Numbered from the stretch's first letter, positions 20,384-32,869 are shown. The stretch is DNA of 64,000 nt from Phanerodontia chrysosporium (GCA_001910725.1 MJGA01000049.1:1-64000); one strand, 5' to 3'. Numbers and translations: made by a program. Notes: a model not told the origin generated them from the letters alone.

Positions 20384-20626
20384 TGTGCTATTGCCCGCGG
20401 ACTCATAATATTATTATATTGTATTGCCTTAACGCTTTCGTCTTTGCTCTGTTCCTATGTATTCTACGTCTTCGCACGAATTGCACGCTACTTGGTCGTC
20501 CGCATTGCAGGTCTGAATCGGAAGATGATTGAACAGACGGTGTTGAAGGCCGTATCGGGCGCTTCCTCGTTTTCTTCGCTATTGAGGTTGCACCGTACAG
20601 CTGTCTTGTCACTCCTACCTACACTC

Positions 20627-22541
20627 ATGGCCATCGCTCTTCGACGACGGTCTCTCATACGAATAGGACTCGTCCTGGGCGCGATTGTTCTCATCAGGCT
20701 ATTCCTCGGCTCGTCCTCATCCTCTACGTCTGTCGCATCTTTCTACGGCTCAGATCCCCAGCAAATTCAGAAGCAGGGCGTCCTCGACCTCGTCACTCGG
20801 GGCGAGAAACAACTGGATGCTCGGAAACACAAATTCCTTCAGGTTCGCATGGGCAGAGATGAAAGGTCCGACCTGTTCAGCGACACAATCGACGATGGCA
20901 TAGCGGATTACTGGGAGCGGTTCCAGAAGCCCTTGTGCGTCCTTTGCCATGGCCTAGTCCACATCTATACTGACCATTACAAAGTATCACGGGGCATGAC
21001 ACCTCGTATATGGACGCGCAGTCCGTATTGACCGCGATCGAGGAGCTCCTCACAATGAATGGATGGGTCGCCTCGAAATGTGCGACGCTCACGCGTCCGT
21101 TCGGGCAGAACAAGGACGATGATGCCTACGACGACCTGGCGAACCAAGAACACTTGTACTTCATTGGCATGGTCATCCATTCCGCAGACCATTTCCTCAC
21201 CGACCAGCTCGCCGTCATCGTGCAGCTCGCACGCCGTCTAGGCTCGTCGAATCTCTTCGTGTCCATGCTCGACTATGACTCGTCAGATTCTACGGAGACT
21301 CTCACTGACCTTTGCGAAGCAGTTCTCACGCTATTAGGCGTGCCATACCGTATACGCAGGGTGCCTGGCATGACTGAGGACCCTGCGGCGGCTTACTATC
21401 CCCTGGAGGAAGCTCATACCCGGAATCTCGCCCTTGAGCCTCTTCACGAGCTGTGGGAAAAGCGCAAGATACGTTTCCATCGGGTGATCTGGCTCAAGGG
21501 GTTTACTTGTCCCAACGATATCTTGGAGACAATCAGAATTAGCATGGTTAACAATGCAGCGATGGTGTGCGGGATGGATTGGGCGGAACATAATGGTTTC
21601 TTCATATTCTCCGACCGGTGCGTATACTATACAACCTTGCGTCGATACTATGCTGAATAGGATGTAGATGGCGAACTCGAGATATCAACGGCGACCAGTT
21701 CCGCCAGTCGAAGTCCTCGTCTCTTTCGTCGTCGTCCCTAAACACCGTTCCCCCACGGGACGCTATCGGAGCACAGCGATACGCCAAACACCTTCCATTC
21801 CAGGTGTTCTGTTGCGAATCCGGTACACACGTCGTCGACCCAGCCCAATCGTATTATGCCGGCATTTCATATCGTGCGGGCGTGAACTTCCACAATGCTA
21901 CCTTACCGAACGACCCTCCAGCGCGCAAGCCTGATGACGAGTGCCTCGACAGCACACAAGCCTACTTCTGCCGCGATCTCTGGGTATGGAAGGCCAAGGA
22001 GGGCATGAAGGACGTTGACGACATCGATTTGCCTGAGAAGGCACGCAAGGAGAAGCGTGCCCCGCAGGCCATCGCAGGCTGGGATCACCAGAACAAGCCT
22101 CAGAACAAGGATCCAGACGCTAATGCAGGTTCTGACTACGACGCCTCTGATCTGCCCATGTCAGATCCGCCGCCACCAGCGTCCGAGCAGAGGTTGACGG
22201 CGCCGAACTCGGTATTCCTGCCCGCGAGGATCATGGTCAACCCCCGCTGTGTCACGACATATGCCGGTGTCTCACACACGCAGCTTGCATTGGATCTTTT
22301 TGGTCCTCCAGATCGTGAAGACCGGGACGACCAGCAAAGAGAAGAGGACATCCTACAAGAGTGGGAGGGCGCCCCGGACACGTTTGTTTGCCAGGAGCAA
22401 CAGTGAGTCTTCTTGCCAGAGATCCCTTTGTATCAATCTCACGTCACATGCAGGACAACGGGTGGAAGACGCGCTGCGAAAAACCAGCGTCGTCTCGGAT
22501 TTTCCATTCACAAACAGCTTGAGGCTTCGCTTGGACAGTAA
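20627..22541 (+). CDS. CAP59/CMT1-family alpha-1,3-mannosyltransferase-like glycosyltransferase
   Basis: Type II membrane glycosyltransferase of the Cryptococcus CAP59/CMT1 family, likely Golgi-located and acting in surface polysaccharide or glycan synthesis. Exons 20627-20934, 20985-21617, 21668-22402 and 22454-22541; 1764 nt, 587 residues, phases consistent. A TM anchor near the N-terminus (SLIRIGLVLGAIVLIRLFL) is followed by a Ser-rich stem. The lumenal domain carries NGWVASKCATL, SMLDYDSSDSTETL, RVIWLKGFTCPNDIL and MVCGMDWAEHNGFFIFSDR, then PFQVFCCESGTHVV and a charged linker. The chosen Met puts the anchor 8-10 residues from the N-terminus; the frame is also open upstream, so an earlier Met is possible. 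Family is sure, substrate is not. Only about 240 bp follow the JmjC stop. Confidence 0.88.
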
Positions 22542-22854
22542 TTTTTATATATAGACCTCTTCCTATAATGCCATACCCGAGCCTGTGTGTATCTCTTTAT
22601 GGGAATGATTGCTGCTGTTTGACTTTGACATTGGGCATATATCGCGCTATAATACCCACCATTCTTCGTACCTAAGCTTGCAACGTCGGCCAACACGAAT
22701 CGACTTGGGCATTGCAGATCTGACTCACGTGACTGGTACAAAATCGAGGCTGCGTTCATTTGTGGGCGTTCCTTGACTCGTTCCCATTTTCCGACCGTCT
22801 CGTTCGCTTTGCGCGACTCTCTTCACACACTTACCTCTCTCGCCATCTCCAAAA
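22542..22854. other. Intergenic spacer
   Basis: About 310 bp between the CAP59-like gene and ornithine carbamoyltransferase. Pyrimidine-rich just before the ATG at 22855, as expected for a fungal promoter/leader. Nothing else seen. Confidence 0.5.
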
Positions 22855-24126
22855 ATGCGCCCTCCACCGCATCTCATGACCCTGGCGGACCTTAGCCCAA
22901 GGCAGATCGAGCGTGTTATTACACATGCTCGGTACCTCAAGCAAGTGTCCATGCCTTGGCTCTTACCGCAGGAGCGCACCTCCAACAAGTTGCGCATGCC
23001 ATCTCAGTCGCTTTTCAGCAAGTCAATCGCCCTGTTGTTTTCAAAGCGTAGCACCCGGACACGCATCGCGGCAGAGACCGCTGCAACGCTACTGGGAGGA
23101 CGCGCGCTGTTCCTTGGTCGGGAGGATATTCAACTTGGAGTCAATGAGAGTGCGCGTGACTCAGCGCGTGTCATCGGGGGCATGTGCCAGGGTATCTTTG
23201 CGCGTGTAGGTGCGCATGAGGAAATAGAGGTGAAGTCGCTCATTGGAGTCATCTTCCTCATGTACTGACGCGTTGTCCTAGGAACTAGCCAAATACTCGC
23301 CCGTCCCGGTGTTGAACGCGCTGTCGTCGCTCTGGCACCCGACCCAGATTTTGGCGGACCTCCTCACCCTGCAGGAAAACGCGCATCTCTTCGATCCGAG
23401 TGTGGGGCCGCTTGTGTCCGACCCGCGCACATTCGCCCGGGCGAGGCAATTCTATCCTCTCCCCAAGCTCCGCCCACTTACCGTTGCATACGTTGGGGAC
23501 TCGGCCAACGTGCTTCATGACATGCTTGTGACTTATCCCCGGCTGGGTCATTCGTTGCGCGTCGCGTCGCCCGAGGATGAGAAGTATCGGGCACCGAAGG
23601 CAGTATGGGACCGTGTTGTTGAGCTGGGGTGTGACAAGAACATCTGGTGGGGCAAGGACCCCAAGGAAGCCGTTCAAGGCGCAGACCTTGTCGTCACTGA
23701 TACATGGTGAGTAGTATCGGCTATCATACATTCACAATCTAACCCTTGTCGCAGGATCTCCATGGGCCAAGAAGCAGAAAAAGCTGAACGTCTCCAAGCG
23801 TTCCAAGGCTACCAGGTTACAGAAGCTCTGTGCCGGGAGGGAGGTGCGAATCCCGACTGGAAGTTTATGCATTGCTTGCCGCGTAAGCCAGACGAGGTGG
23901 ACGACGAGGTATGGGGGAGCGAATGCGTCTGTAATAGCGTGCTCACGGGATTCCACCAAGGTGTTCTACGGCCCGCGGTCGCTCGTATTCCCCGAGGCAG
24001 ACAATCGCAAGTGGACGATTATGGCATTGTTCGAGTGTGTATCTTGTCTCTCGCTGAGGTGTGATCGCCGCTAACTGTGGATCTTCTAGTATGCTTTTCG
24101 GAAAATGGGATCTGAGCCCGCCGTAG
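22855..24126 (+). CDS. ARG3: Ornithine carbamoyltransferase (arginine biosynthesis)
   Basis: Converts ornithine and carbamoyl phosphate to citrulline. Exons 22855-23229, 23282-23706, 23755-23908, 23961-24036 and a short last exon about 24090-24126. The carbamoyl-phosphate loop is SKRSTRTR, followed by [31 protein letters not shown] and the ornithine-binding HCLPRKPDE. About 355 residues. No long mitochondrial presequence precedes THARYLK in this frame, unlike many fungal enzymes; a missed 5' exon or a cytosolic form are both possible. The last splice does not close in frame: a C-terminus [10 protein letters not shown] is likely but needs one more base, so the final exon may be mis-sequenced or mis-split. 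Catalytic motifs are all intact. Confidence 0.92.
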
Positions 24127-24482
24127 ATAGTTGTTCTCCAGGGCATATGTGCCCGAGGCATTGGATAATCTCGGGGCCTGTAACATCTCGTAGAGTAGAT
24201 CCTTTGTATAGGCCAGTAGCAAAAGTGAGCCGTAGTCATTCACCGTAGCACGCGCAAAGGCGAGCATTGTGGGGATCACGAGTCACAGAAGTAATCGAGC
24301 ACGTGGCGTGACGTCACGTCTGGGGAAGGACGTCGTCCAGTTTGGAATTCGAGCAAGCCGTATTTTATCCCAAACGCCGCTACGCCCTCCGGCTCCTCTT
24401 CGTCTCCCTCTTGCCCCTCCTCCCCTCCTCGAGACCTTGTTTTCTCCTACACATCCCCCGTGTATCCCCACGTCTAGCAGCC
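24127..24482. other. Intergenic spacer
   Basis: About 355 bp, with a long C/T-rich tract from about 24375 to 24450 just before the glycogen synthase ATG, typical of a fungal core promoter. No coding evidence. Confidence 0.5.
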
Positions 24483-27054
24483 ATGTCAGACGGAGAGCTC
24501 AAGCGAGACGTCAGGAACCCCATACTCTTCGAATGCGCCTGGGAAGTCGCGAACAAAGTCGGCGGTATCTACACCGTCATCAAGACCAAAGTCCCAGTCA
24601 CCGTGTCCGAGTTCGGCGAGAGGTACTGTCTCATAGGTCCACTCAGCTACAAGACTGCGCCGATGGAGGTCGAGGCCCAAGAGCCTCATGATCCTCACCT
24701 CGCGAGCACCTTGGACGCGATGCGTAGCGCTGGTGTCAAATGTCTTTACGGCCGATGGCTGGTCGAAGGTGCTCCCCGCGTCCTTCTCTTCGACACCGGT
24801 AGCCAGTACTCGCGACTTGATGAGTGGAAAGGTGATCTCTGGAATCTCGCTGGCATTCCGACACCACCCAACGATCACGAAACCAACGAGACGATTGTCT
24901 TCGGATACATTGTGGCATGGTTCCTCGGCGAAGTGCGTATGCCTATTGCCTCATGAGAGATAATTTCGCTGACATCAGAGCAGTATGTGGCGCGCCAACT
25001 CTCGACTGCCGTAGTCGCTCACTTCCACGAGTGGCAGGCAGGTTTGGCGATTCCTCTGTTACGCAAGCGTCACGTCGACGTCACGACTGTCTTCACCACT
25101 CACGCGACTCTGCTCGGCCGCTACCTCTGCGCCGGCAGCGTCGATTTCTACAACAATTTGCAGTATTTTGACGTGGACCACGAAGCTGGAAAGCGCGGAA
25201 TCTACCATCGATACTGCATCGAGCGATCTGCGGCGCATTGTGCCGACGTTTTCACGACAGTCTCCCATATCACCGCGTACGAATCCGAGCATCTACTGAA
25301 GCGGAAGCCGGATGGTGTCCTGCCGAACGGCCTCAATGTCGTCAAATTCCAGGCCATGCACGAGTTCCAGAATCTTCATGCGGCAGCGAAGGAGAAGATC
25401 AACGAGTTCGTTCGTGGACACTTCTACGGTCATTTTGATTTTGATTTGGACAACACTCTCTATGTATGTGATCGCGTACCGTTGCTACCCGCATGTCACT
25501 GACGGACGATGCAGATGTTCACCGCAGGGCGCTACGAATACCGGAACAAAGGAGTAGACATGTTCATCGAGGGTCTTGCACGTACGCTCGTTGTTTTCTG
25601 CGCGATCTCTCAATACTCACTTGCTTGCAGGACTCAACTATCGCCTGAAGAAGGCTGGATCGAAGACAACCGTCGTAGCGTTTATCATCATGCCAGCTGC
25701 GACACACTCCTACACGATCGACGCTCTAAAGGGCCAAGCAGTCACTAAGCAGCTGCGCGACACTGTTTCCGAAATTCAAAACAAGATCGGCAAGCGTTTG
25801 TTCGACCATGCCATGCGCTCAAACGGGTGCGTATATTTATTTATATGCTCCTCATATTTTACTAAGCTATGAGTCAGCGAACATGCTACTCTTCCTACCC
25901 CAGACGATCTTCTCTCCGATGAGGACAAGGTGTTGCTCAAGCGCCGCATCTTTGCTCTCAAGCGCAATGCGCTCCCTCCAGTCACTACTCACAACATGGC
26001 AGACGACGTGAACGATCCGATCCTCAATCAGATTCGTCGCGTCCAACTCTTCAACTCGGAAGCGGATCGAGTAAAGATAGTCTTTCACCCAGACTTCCTC
26101 AACTCCAACAATCCCATTCTCGGGATGGACTACGAAGAGTTCGTTCGTGGTTGCCATCTAGGCGTCTTCCCATCGTACTATGAACCATGGGGTTACACTC
26201 CAGCCGAGTGTACAGTGGTACGTCTTTCGCACCGGAAACGCTTTAGTTGCTTCACTCACCCTCGAGTAGATGGGTATCCCTTCGATTACCACTAACCTGT
26301 CCGGCTTTGGCTGCTTCATGCAAGATCTTATCGAGCGGCCCCAGGACGAGGGTTGCTATATCATCGATCGGCGCAGTCAGTCTGTGGAGGACTCCGTCAA
26401 TCAACTGACGGATTATATGTTCTCGTTTGCTACTCGGACGCGCCGGCAACGCATCAACCAGCGCAACCGGGTTGAACGTCTGAGTCCCCTCCTTGACTGG
26501 AAGAATCTCGGGATTGAATACTCTAAGGCGCGTCAACTTGCTTTGCGTCGCGCGTACCCGGATGCGTTCTATGGCGGCGAGGAAGAAGAGCAGTTCGAAT
26601 TCAGCGGCCCGGAGCGCATGATGCCACAGTCCGTGCCTGCTAGTCCTCGCTTCCGTAACTCAGGATTCGCGACACCTGGCGACCTCGGTACTCTAACGGA
26701 AGAGGTAGGCTTCGCGCAGTTGCAGCTTGAAGTGACGCTCACCATGCCTTACAGATGCAGGGACTGTCCACAAGTGACTATCGTGGTTATCCTTGGCCGG
26801 CGAGCGCAGAAGACGAAGAGGAAGGCTATCCTTTGTGAGTGCACCCATCTACATTGCGTACAAGGAAGCTTACACCCAGCCGCAGCCCCTTGGTCATGAA
26901 GGTTCGCTCGCGCGCAAGTTCGATTATGTCGGGAGCCAGTACACCCGGTGGTGGCAAGTCCAACAGTCTGAGCGAGGGTGATCTTCGCAAAGCTGACGCC
27001 GCTCTGAGTCACGTCCATGAGTACCAGGCAAATGGTGTCAACGGCAAGCACTGA
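24483..27054 (+). CDS. GSY1: Glycogen synthase (glycosyltransferase family 3)
   Basis: Transfers glucose from UDP-glucose to glycogen; cytosolic. Eight exons: 24483-24932, 24981-25463, 25515-25581, 25631-25826, 25878-26217, 26270-26704, 26755-26834 and 26886-27054; 2220 nt, 739 residues, every phase consistent. Visible motifs: [13 protein letters not shown] (nucleotide-binding N-lobe), [29 protein letters not shown], and the catalytic block [24 protein letters not shown] with its two Glu. An arginine cluster ([12 protein letters not shown]) matches the glucose-6-phosphate site region. The C-terminal tail has SP/SR phosphosites ([15 protein letters not shown]), the usual place for inhibitory phosphorylation. 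Length slightly exceeds yeast Gsy2 (705). Confidence 0.96.
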
Positions 27055-27211
27055 TCAGTGATATTTGTGTATTAGTCTACTAGTAGCCAACGTCGCGATT
27101 TGGGAATCGTAAAATGCTTATGTAGTTGACTGGACATAGAATACATGGCATGGATGGCATGGATAGAGAGTCGTGTCTGTATATTAATAAACACATTTTA
27201 CATGCGAACAC

Positions 27212-27284
27212 GGCCGACTAGCTCAGTTGGTTAGAGCGTGGTGCTAATAACGCCAAGGTCGTCGGTTCGATCCCGGCGTTGGCC
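27212..27284 (+). tRNA. tRNA-Ile (anticodon AAT)
   Basis: A 73-nt cloverleaf without an intron. The acceptor pairs ggccgac with gttggcc, including one G-U, and the D stem pairs gctc with gagc. The anticodon stem pairs tggtg with cgcca around loop ctAATaa, and the T stem pairs gtcgg with ccggc around ttcgatc. A- and B-box promoters are the usual internal ones. It sits at the border between gene-rich and transposon-rich sequence. Confidence 0.95.
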
Positions 27285-27291
27285 ATAACCC

Positions 27292-27296
27292 TTTTT
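27292..27296 (+). terminator. Pol III terminator of tRNA-Ile
   Basis: Run of five T starting 8 bases after the tRNA 3' end. Confidence 0.7.
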
Positions 27297-27981
27297 GTTC
27301 CTTCACATTCTAGCATTAGCTTGCTTGGCAAACTAAGATAAGATAGGCCCAGTCCACTTTCCTCAGTATCACATGAGTGACATCTGTCACGCTTCGCCCC
27401 GATTTGGCGGGGGCAAAGTGTGCGAGCTCAAAATAGAGAAAGTTGTTTATAGGAAAAAAGATTCACCTTCACAGAATAATGAAGGCAAGGCTCTTTAGTA
27501 TTTCTGTGAAGTTCGATTTTGCTTACTTTCTCCCAGGACGTGTATTTTGAGTCCGCAAGAGCCTCTGGAAGGTTGATTACATAATACCCGTTGTTGCGGT
27601 AGGTGCAGTGCTGACAGATTCTGTGACTGCTAGGACAGAGCAGGCTATCCAGTTGTGCTATGACTTTCATGCAGTAAATTATGGCCTCTAGTAGCGTTTT
27701 TGGGTACTAGTGCCCATGGAACCCTGCTAGGGAGGCTCAGGATGCAGGATGGCATTTTTGGTCCCCCTGCGTACTCATTTGAATATTCAGGGCTACACCT
27801 GCCTTACATACCAGATATTCATAGTACAGCAATGCCACTTAGGGTCGTTGTCACCTCTGGTGACTTTCTACCTCTGCTTTACGCGCACGCGAAGGGCAAG
27901 CTGCCCTACTGCACATGATCGTCACGCTTTGTCACGATCTGAGGGAAGTGGACTGGGTCTATCTTATGACTCGTGCACAAG
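27297..27981. other. Spacer between tRNA-Ile and hAT-1
   Basis: No supported gene. A 80-codon minus frame at 27428-27670 has no recognisable domain. The last 8 bases (27974-27981, TGCACAAG) are the left target duplication of hAT-1. Confidence 0.5.
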
Positions 27982-28289
27982 TACTGCTCGGCAAAAATAC
28001 GGATATATTCCAATATATTATGGGAGTAGGAATATATGTCCAATAAATATGGCTTCTGCATCCTTAATGTCAATACCAGTAGACGGGAATACAAATAGAA
28101 TATGATAGGATACAATACGGTACAGGCGCATTATTTACTGGTATTCTCAGAATTGTAATGTGTATGGTGGCTCGCGCACGCTGAGCAGTGGCGTAAGATT
28201 CACACGAAAAATATGAATTAAGCGCCTGGACACTGCAGCTTGTCGTCAACAACTACAGGCAAACAATTCATTCGCTATCTCACAGCCTC

Positions 28290-31200
28290 ATGTCTACGAC
28301 AGAGGACGGCGAAGGTTCTATCGAACAAAGGGTGGACAAGGCCCTGTACAAGCTCGGCATGGTCATCAACACCCTGCCGCGATTAATTCCAGAGGGCACC
28401 TCTGATGACCCCATCGCAAGATATTTTGGTGACTGGGAAGTCGACGAAGATGAGGGACCATGGCCTACAGTGGACAAGGCCTGTGTAAGGGTGTTTCAAT
28501 GCAGCCAAGAGGAACAGATGAAGGCTATTACTGGGGGGCATTACGGCATGCCGCTAGTCTACAAGTTCATGAAGCACTTCGCATCCCACCTGCGGATGGC
28601 TGAGTTTAACGGCCTACGGCTGTTGTACGAGAAGGTCAACAAGTTGATTGAGCTGACAGCCGCGGTGTAAGTGATTAGATAATAGTGCACAGCCGTAATT
28701 GCTCACCTGCCAATGTTCTCGCCCTCGTAGCATCAATGCGCACAAGGCGAAAGGCGAAGTAGTTCCCGAAGCCTCAGGTGCGCATGACGCCCGCGTGCCA
28801 GCTTGTGTCCTGGGGAAGCGCTCTCATGACGGTAAGCACCATATCATCTCGACTAAACAATCATGTCGTTGATAAGAGTAGCAGAAAACAATAGTTTTAA
28901 CTCACCGAGAGTGGACACCATCATCAACCGTGCACTGGGAATTGATAAACCAATGCCCGCGGCGTCAAAGGCATCTAAAGCGAAGTCAGCAGGGGCTAAA
29001 AAGAGTAAGGAGGACGCACTGGTCCAGAATACTACGAAGCGCCGGAAAAAGGACAAGGTGCATTCTCAAGCTAGTAGCCGCATTCGTTATACTTACCGTC
29101 TATGACGATAGAATGCTGATGATAGTGCTGAGTCGGTATCAGCTGAAAGCGATGGCGGTGGTGGTGGTGTAGGAGACAAAGATGGTGACGCCACAACAGA
29201 GACGGCCATGCCAGCTCGGCGGGGGAAGAAGCCGTACAAGGGAAAGTGGGCATTGGAGCAGTTTGCGCCACCAGTTAGAGGAAAATCTGGCAAGAAGCCG
29301 GTGTGGATATTTGTCTGCAATTGGTGCAGGTGAGTCTCGATGTCAATATATCTGTGGCGGGTCACTTACACTACATAGATATGAGCGCAGCATACCGCGC
29401 ACCAAGAACACGTTTAGCGAAGAACGTAGCAACTCCAGTAACTTGATAAGCCACTTCACAACAGCTCTTGGCTCACGCTGCAAGCGCATCAAGCCTTCCG
29501 CGTCCTTTGAAGAGTGGCTGAAGAAACACGTCAATGGCGACATTGATGTCGAAGGTGTGCCCGCGTCAAGCCGAGAGGGTGAAGCTGGCAGACAACGTGG
29601 TTTGATGCACACATTCATCGAGAACGGCATCAAGAATCCGTCGAAGGAGTCATGCCTAAGCTATAAGGGCTGTCGTGAGCATTTTGTGAAGGGCATAATC
29701 ATGGATGACCTACCGTTCACCTTCGGCAAGAAGCCTGAGATGAGGGAATGCTTCCTGTATGTCCTTCCGCATGGCTATGACATTCCGAACACCACAATGG
29801 TCCGGCGCGACTTGAAATTACTCTACGAGATGATCAATGCCAACGTCACGAAGGTGCTGACAGTGAGTAATAGTTCTGCTAGTGTGAACAGCAACTCACC
29901 ATCTGAGACTAGGCTAATACGTCCCAATTGTCAGTCTCCAGTGACTTCTGGACAAGCAAGAGTTCAGTTTTTGCATTCGGCGGCCTCCTCGTGTTCTTCA
30001 TCAGCTCGGACTGGGATTTGATTGAATGTCCGCTCGACCTGCTCCCTCTCCATGGTGACCACAGTGGTAAAACTGCCGGGAAGCTATTGTATAAGGTGCT
30101 GAAGCAGCGTGGTATCATGAAAAAGCTCTGTACGTACTGCATTCTCTACCCCTAAACAATGTACGGCTCATTTCGTCTACACTGCATAGTGGCAAATTCT
30201 GGTGATAATGCCTCGATCAATGGTGTTGCAACTACCTATCTCAGCAAACAAGTTAGCAAGAATGCGAAGTGCGCGAGCACGCAGGACATGCAGATTGGTT
30301 GCGCTGCTCACGTTGTCAACCTGGTGGTGCAGGCGTTCCTCAGCGGCTTGGGTCTTGCACCTGATCCAGATGTTGAAGACCAATACGAAGATGCCAGAGC
30401 ATTCGAGCTTGTGTACCATCGAGAGCAAGACCCAGAAGTCCAGGAGCAGCAGAAGGCAATGCGAACAGAGTCGTCATCGACTATGGATGGTGAAGACGTT
30501 GAACAGAGCGAGGAAGGAGACAATGACGACTCATCGACTGCGGAGTCTGAGTCTGATGGCGAGGATGCGAATGGCGCAGTCGATCAACATGTTGACGACG
30601 AGGGAGGCAGCAATGATGAGCAGTTAGGTTCTGACGTGGGCGACAAAGTAACTGGTGGGAAGAACAGTTTCAGACTTGGACGGCTGGGACGAAGTGCCAC
30701 TGCAAAGGTTCAGAAGGCACGCAGCAATATGCCTCTGCGCGCTGTTGATAAGGTTCGTTCATCTCTCGCCATGTTGGCACCGTGCTCAATCCTCCTTCCC
30801 ATAGCTTCATACCATTTGCGTCGACATTCTGCGCTCGGAGAAGCAGCGCAAGAAGTTCCGTGAACTCCAGCGCAAGTTCTGCAAGGAGAATGTCCATGAG
30901 CTTACACTTGTGTGGAGCATGCCGATCCGTTGGAATACGACGCATGCAGAGATTGAAAGAGCTCTAAAGCTAAAGGAGGTAAGCATATCAGAGCTTTGCT
31001 ATGTCTACACTACAATTAACATCGTCCCATAGGCTGTCAACCAGTGGGTGGATGGCTTGACTCACGGCCTTACTGGAAAGAAGTTCACTGCTGCACAGCA
31101 GAAGAAGACGAAGTTGTATCTCTTGAAGACGGACTGGGATCTGTTGGGTACCATCCTTACCACCCTCCAGGTACGTATTTGCTTAGCCGGGTGCACCTCG

Positions 31201-32658
31201 TCCTTGCTGATACTCTGTACGAAAGCCGTTTAAGGAAATCACACTCAGCTTCTCGCGCAAGGGCGTTCCAACAATCTCCCTCATGCTGCTGCTCTACAAG
31301 GCAATGGAATCTCAGCTCAAGGAGTTCAAGACAACATATTCCACACATCCAGAGCTTCGGAGAGGTCTCAGGCTTGCCGAGGGGAAGTTAGAGATTCATC
31401 TGAGCAAGGCGTTGTTGGGGAAGTACCCACTTCTCGGTGCAGGTGTGTTCTTATCGAGCTGAGACATTATCTCTGACATATTCTTACTCTTACTTTAGTT
31501 CTCCACTCTTTCATCCGTGTCGCGTACTTTGAAAACTCAAACCTTTGGTCAGACACTGTTGCCAAGCGTGCTCGGAACCTTCTTAACGAAGTTTATGAAG
31601 AATACAAGGTCTTACACCCATCCCGCAATGGCACATCAACGCCCTCCTCATCTATCCTGTCATCAAGCTCCAACTCCTCGGGATCCATCTTTGCGTCTGC
31701 TGTCCGTGCCACTGGTGTCCCATTAAGCCCCATAAAGTCCGAGCCTGAGCTGTACACGCAACCGGGCTGGTATCCCTGCGACAATCCTGACGGGGCGCTT
31801 ACATGGTGGAAGGTGCGCCGTTCTCAATATTCTTGGCTTGAGTACGTCCTCATTGCGCTGATTATTGTCACAGTTTTCTAATTCCCTACGGTTTTATTCT
31901 TGTAAGCGCCCAGTAGGCACTAGGGGTTAGAGTCATGGACTAGGGTTAGGACAGGTACGCGTCAGAACGCGGTCACGTGTTGGTCACGTGCTGGGAAAGG
32001 ACTCAGAGTCATGTGAGGATCTTATCTTTATCTTATCTATGATGTAGACGCTCCGGTACAAGGGTATAGTAGGTAGCCGGACCCAGGGTCCGAGTAGTGT
32101 ATTCTAGAATAGCGTAGAAGGTTCCGGACACATCCGGTACTCGGCTTTAGACTTCGCCGAGCCCGGAGTGTCTTGGCAAGTATTGCACCATCATCACGCC
32201 ATCGCGCATGTGATGGGCAGTATCAAGGGTCTCGGGTAGTACCAGGGGTCCTTCCCTTCATGTATATATACCGGGCTCTGCTGGGCTTAAGTCCCCAGCA
32301 TCATCTACCTCGTCTTTCACCCACTTCACTCGCACACTCGCAGTCAAGTCCAACCCCACTTAAGCTACTAAGGTAAGTAGCGGGGTTTACTTTGACAATT
32401 ATACCTCAGGAAATCGGACCGAAGTACCTTCCGGTGCTCGCTCTGACTGCCAGAGACATCCTTGCGATCCTGGGTGTTAGCGTCTCGGTTGAGAGACCAT
32501 TCTCCCAATGCAAGCACACCCTCACCGATGCTCGCTCCTCAATGACTGCGAAGACGGCATCCCGTACTGTCATCACGAAGGAGTGGCTAAAGCGCGGCTT
32601 CGGCAAGGACATACACTATCTCGACGGTGTCTCCATTTGGGAGCGTTCCGCTGAATAG
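28290..32658 (+). pseudogene. hAT-1 transposase, multi-exon, interrupted by an LTR
   Basis: Coding blocks are readable through introns from an acidic N-terminus (28290-28668) to a stop at 32656-32658. A BED-like zinc-finger region near 29230-29480 includes VWIFVCNWCR then a His/Cys stretch (SHFTTALGSRCKRI). The RNase-H-like part follows (CAAHVVNLVVQAFL, IRWNTTHAEIERALKL, LLLYKAMESQL). After the LTR comes the dimerisation domain (GPKYLPVLALTARDIL, SVSVERPFSQCKHTL, RTVITKEWLKRGF). The coding exon is cut at about 31900 and resumes at 32398 in frame once the LTR and one TSD copy are removed. Most of the protein is otherwise open, so decay is recent; it may still be cross-mobilised through its intact TIRs. 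Confidence 0.85.
31901..32397 (+). mobile_element. Solo LTR nested in the hAT-1 transposase exon
   Basis: 497 bp from TGTAAGCG to TTTGACA, with a TATATATA box near 32264 and a pyrimidine-rich downstream segment like an R/U5 region. Flanks are ATTCT (31896-31900) and ATTAT (32398-32402), an imperfect 5-bp duplication. No second copy lies in the window. Absence of internal sequence points to LTR-LTR recombination. Confidence 0.75.
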
Positions 32659-32869
32659 ACATCTCTGCACCTGTTGCACCTTCTTGTGCTGCAGTTGGCA
32701 CACTCACTAGTATTACAATATTATGAAGTCAATACCAGTATCATCTCAATACAATACAGTACGAGTTGAACTCATTATGGCGCAGTCATTGTTCATTCGT
32801 ATTGAATCATATTAAATAAATATGCCCATTTTCGATATTTACTAATATTTGCCGAGCACTATGCACAAG

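Larger units (their letters stand above)
27982..32861 (+). mobile_element. hAT-1: complete hAT DNA transposon with TIRs and 8-bp TSD, carrying a nested solo LTR
   Basis: The left end TACTGCTCGGCAAAAAT (27982-27998) and the reverse complement of the right end TAGTGCTCGGCAAATAT (32845-32861) match at 15 of 17 positions. The element is flanked by perfect 8-bp duplications TGCACAAG at 27974-27981 and 32862-32869, the hAT hallmark. Total 4880 bp, of which 497 bp is the later LTR insertion. The interior encodes a hAT transposase on +. The matching TSDs show that both ends are the original insertion ends. Confidence 0.93.
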
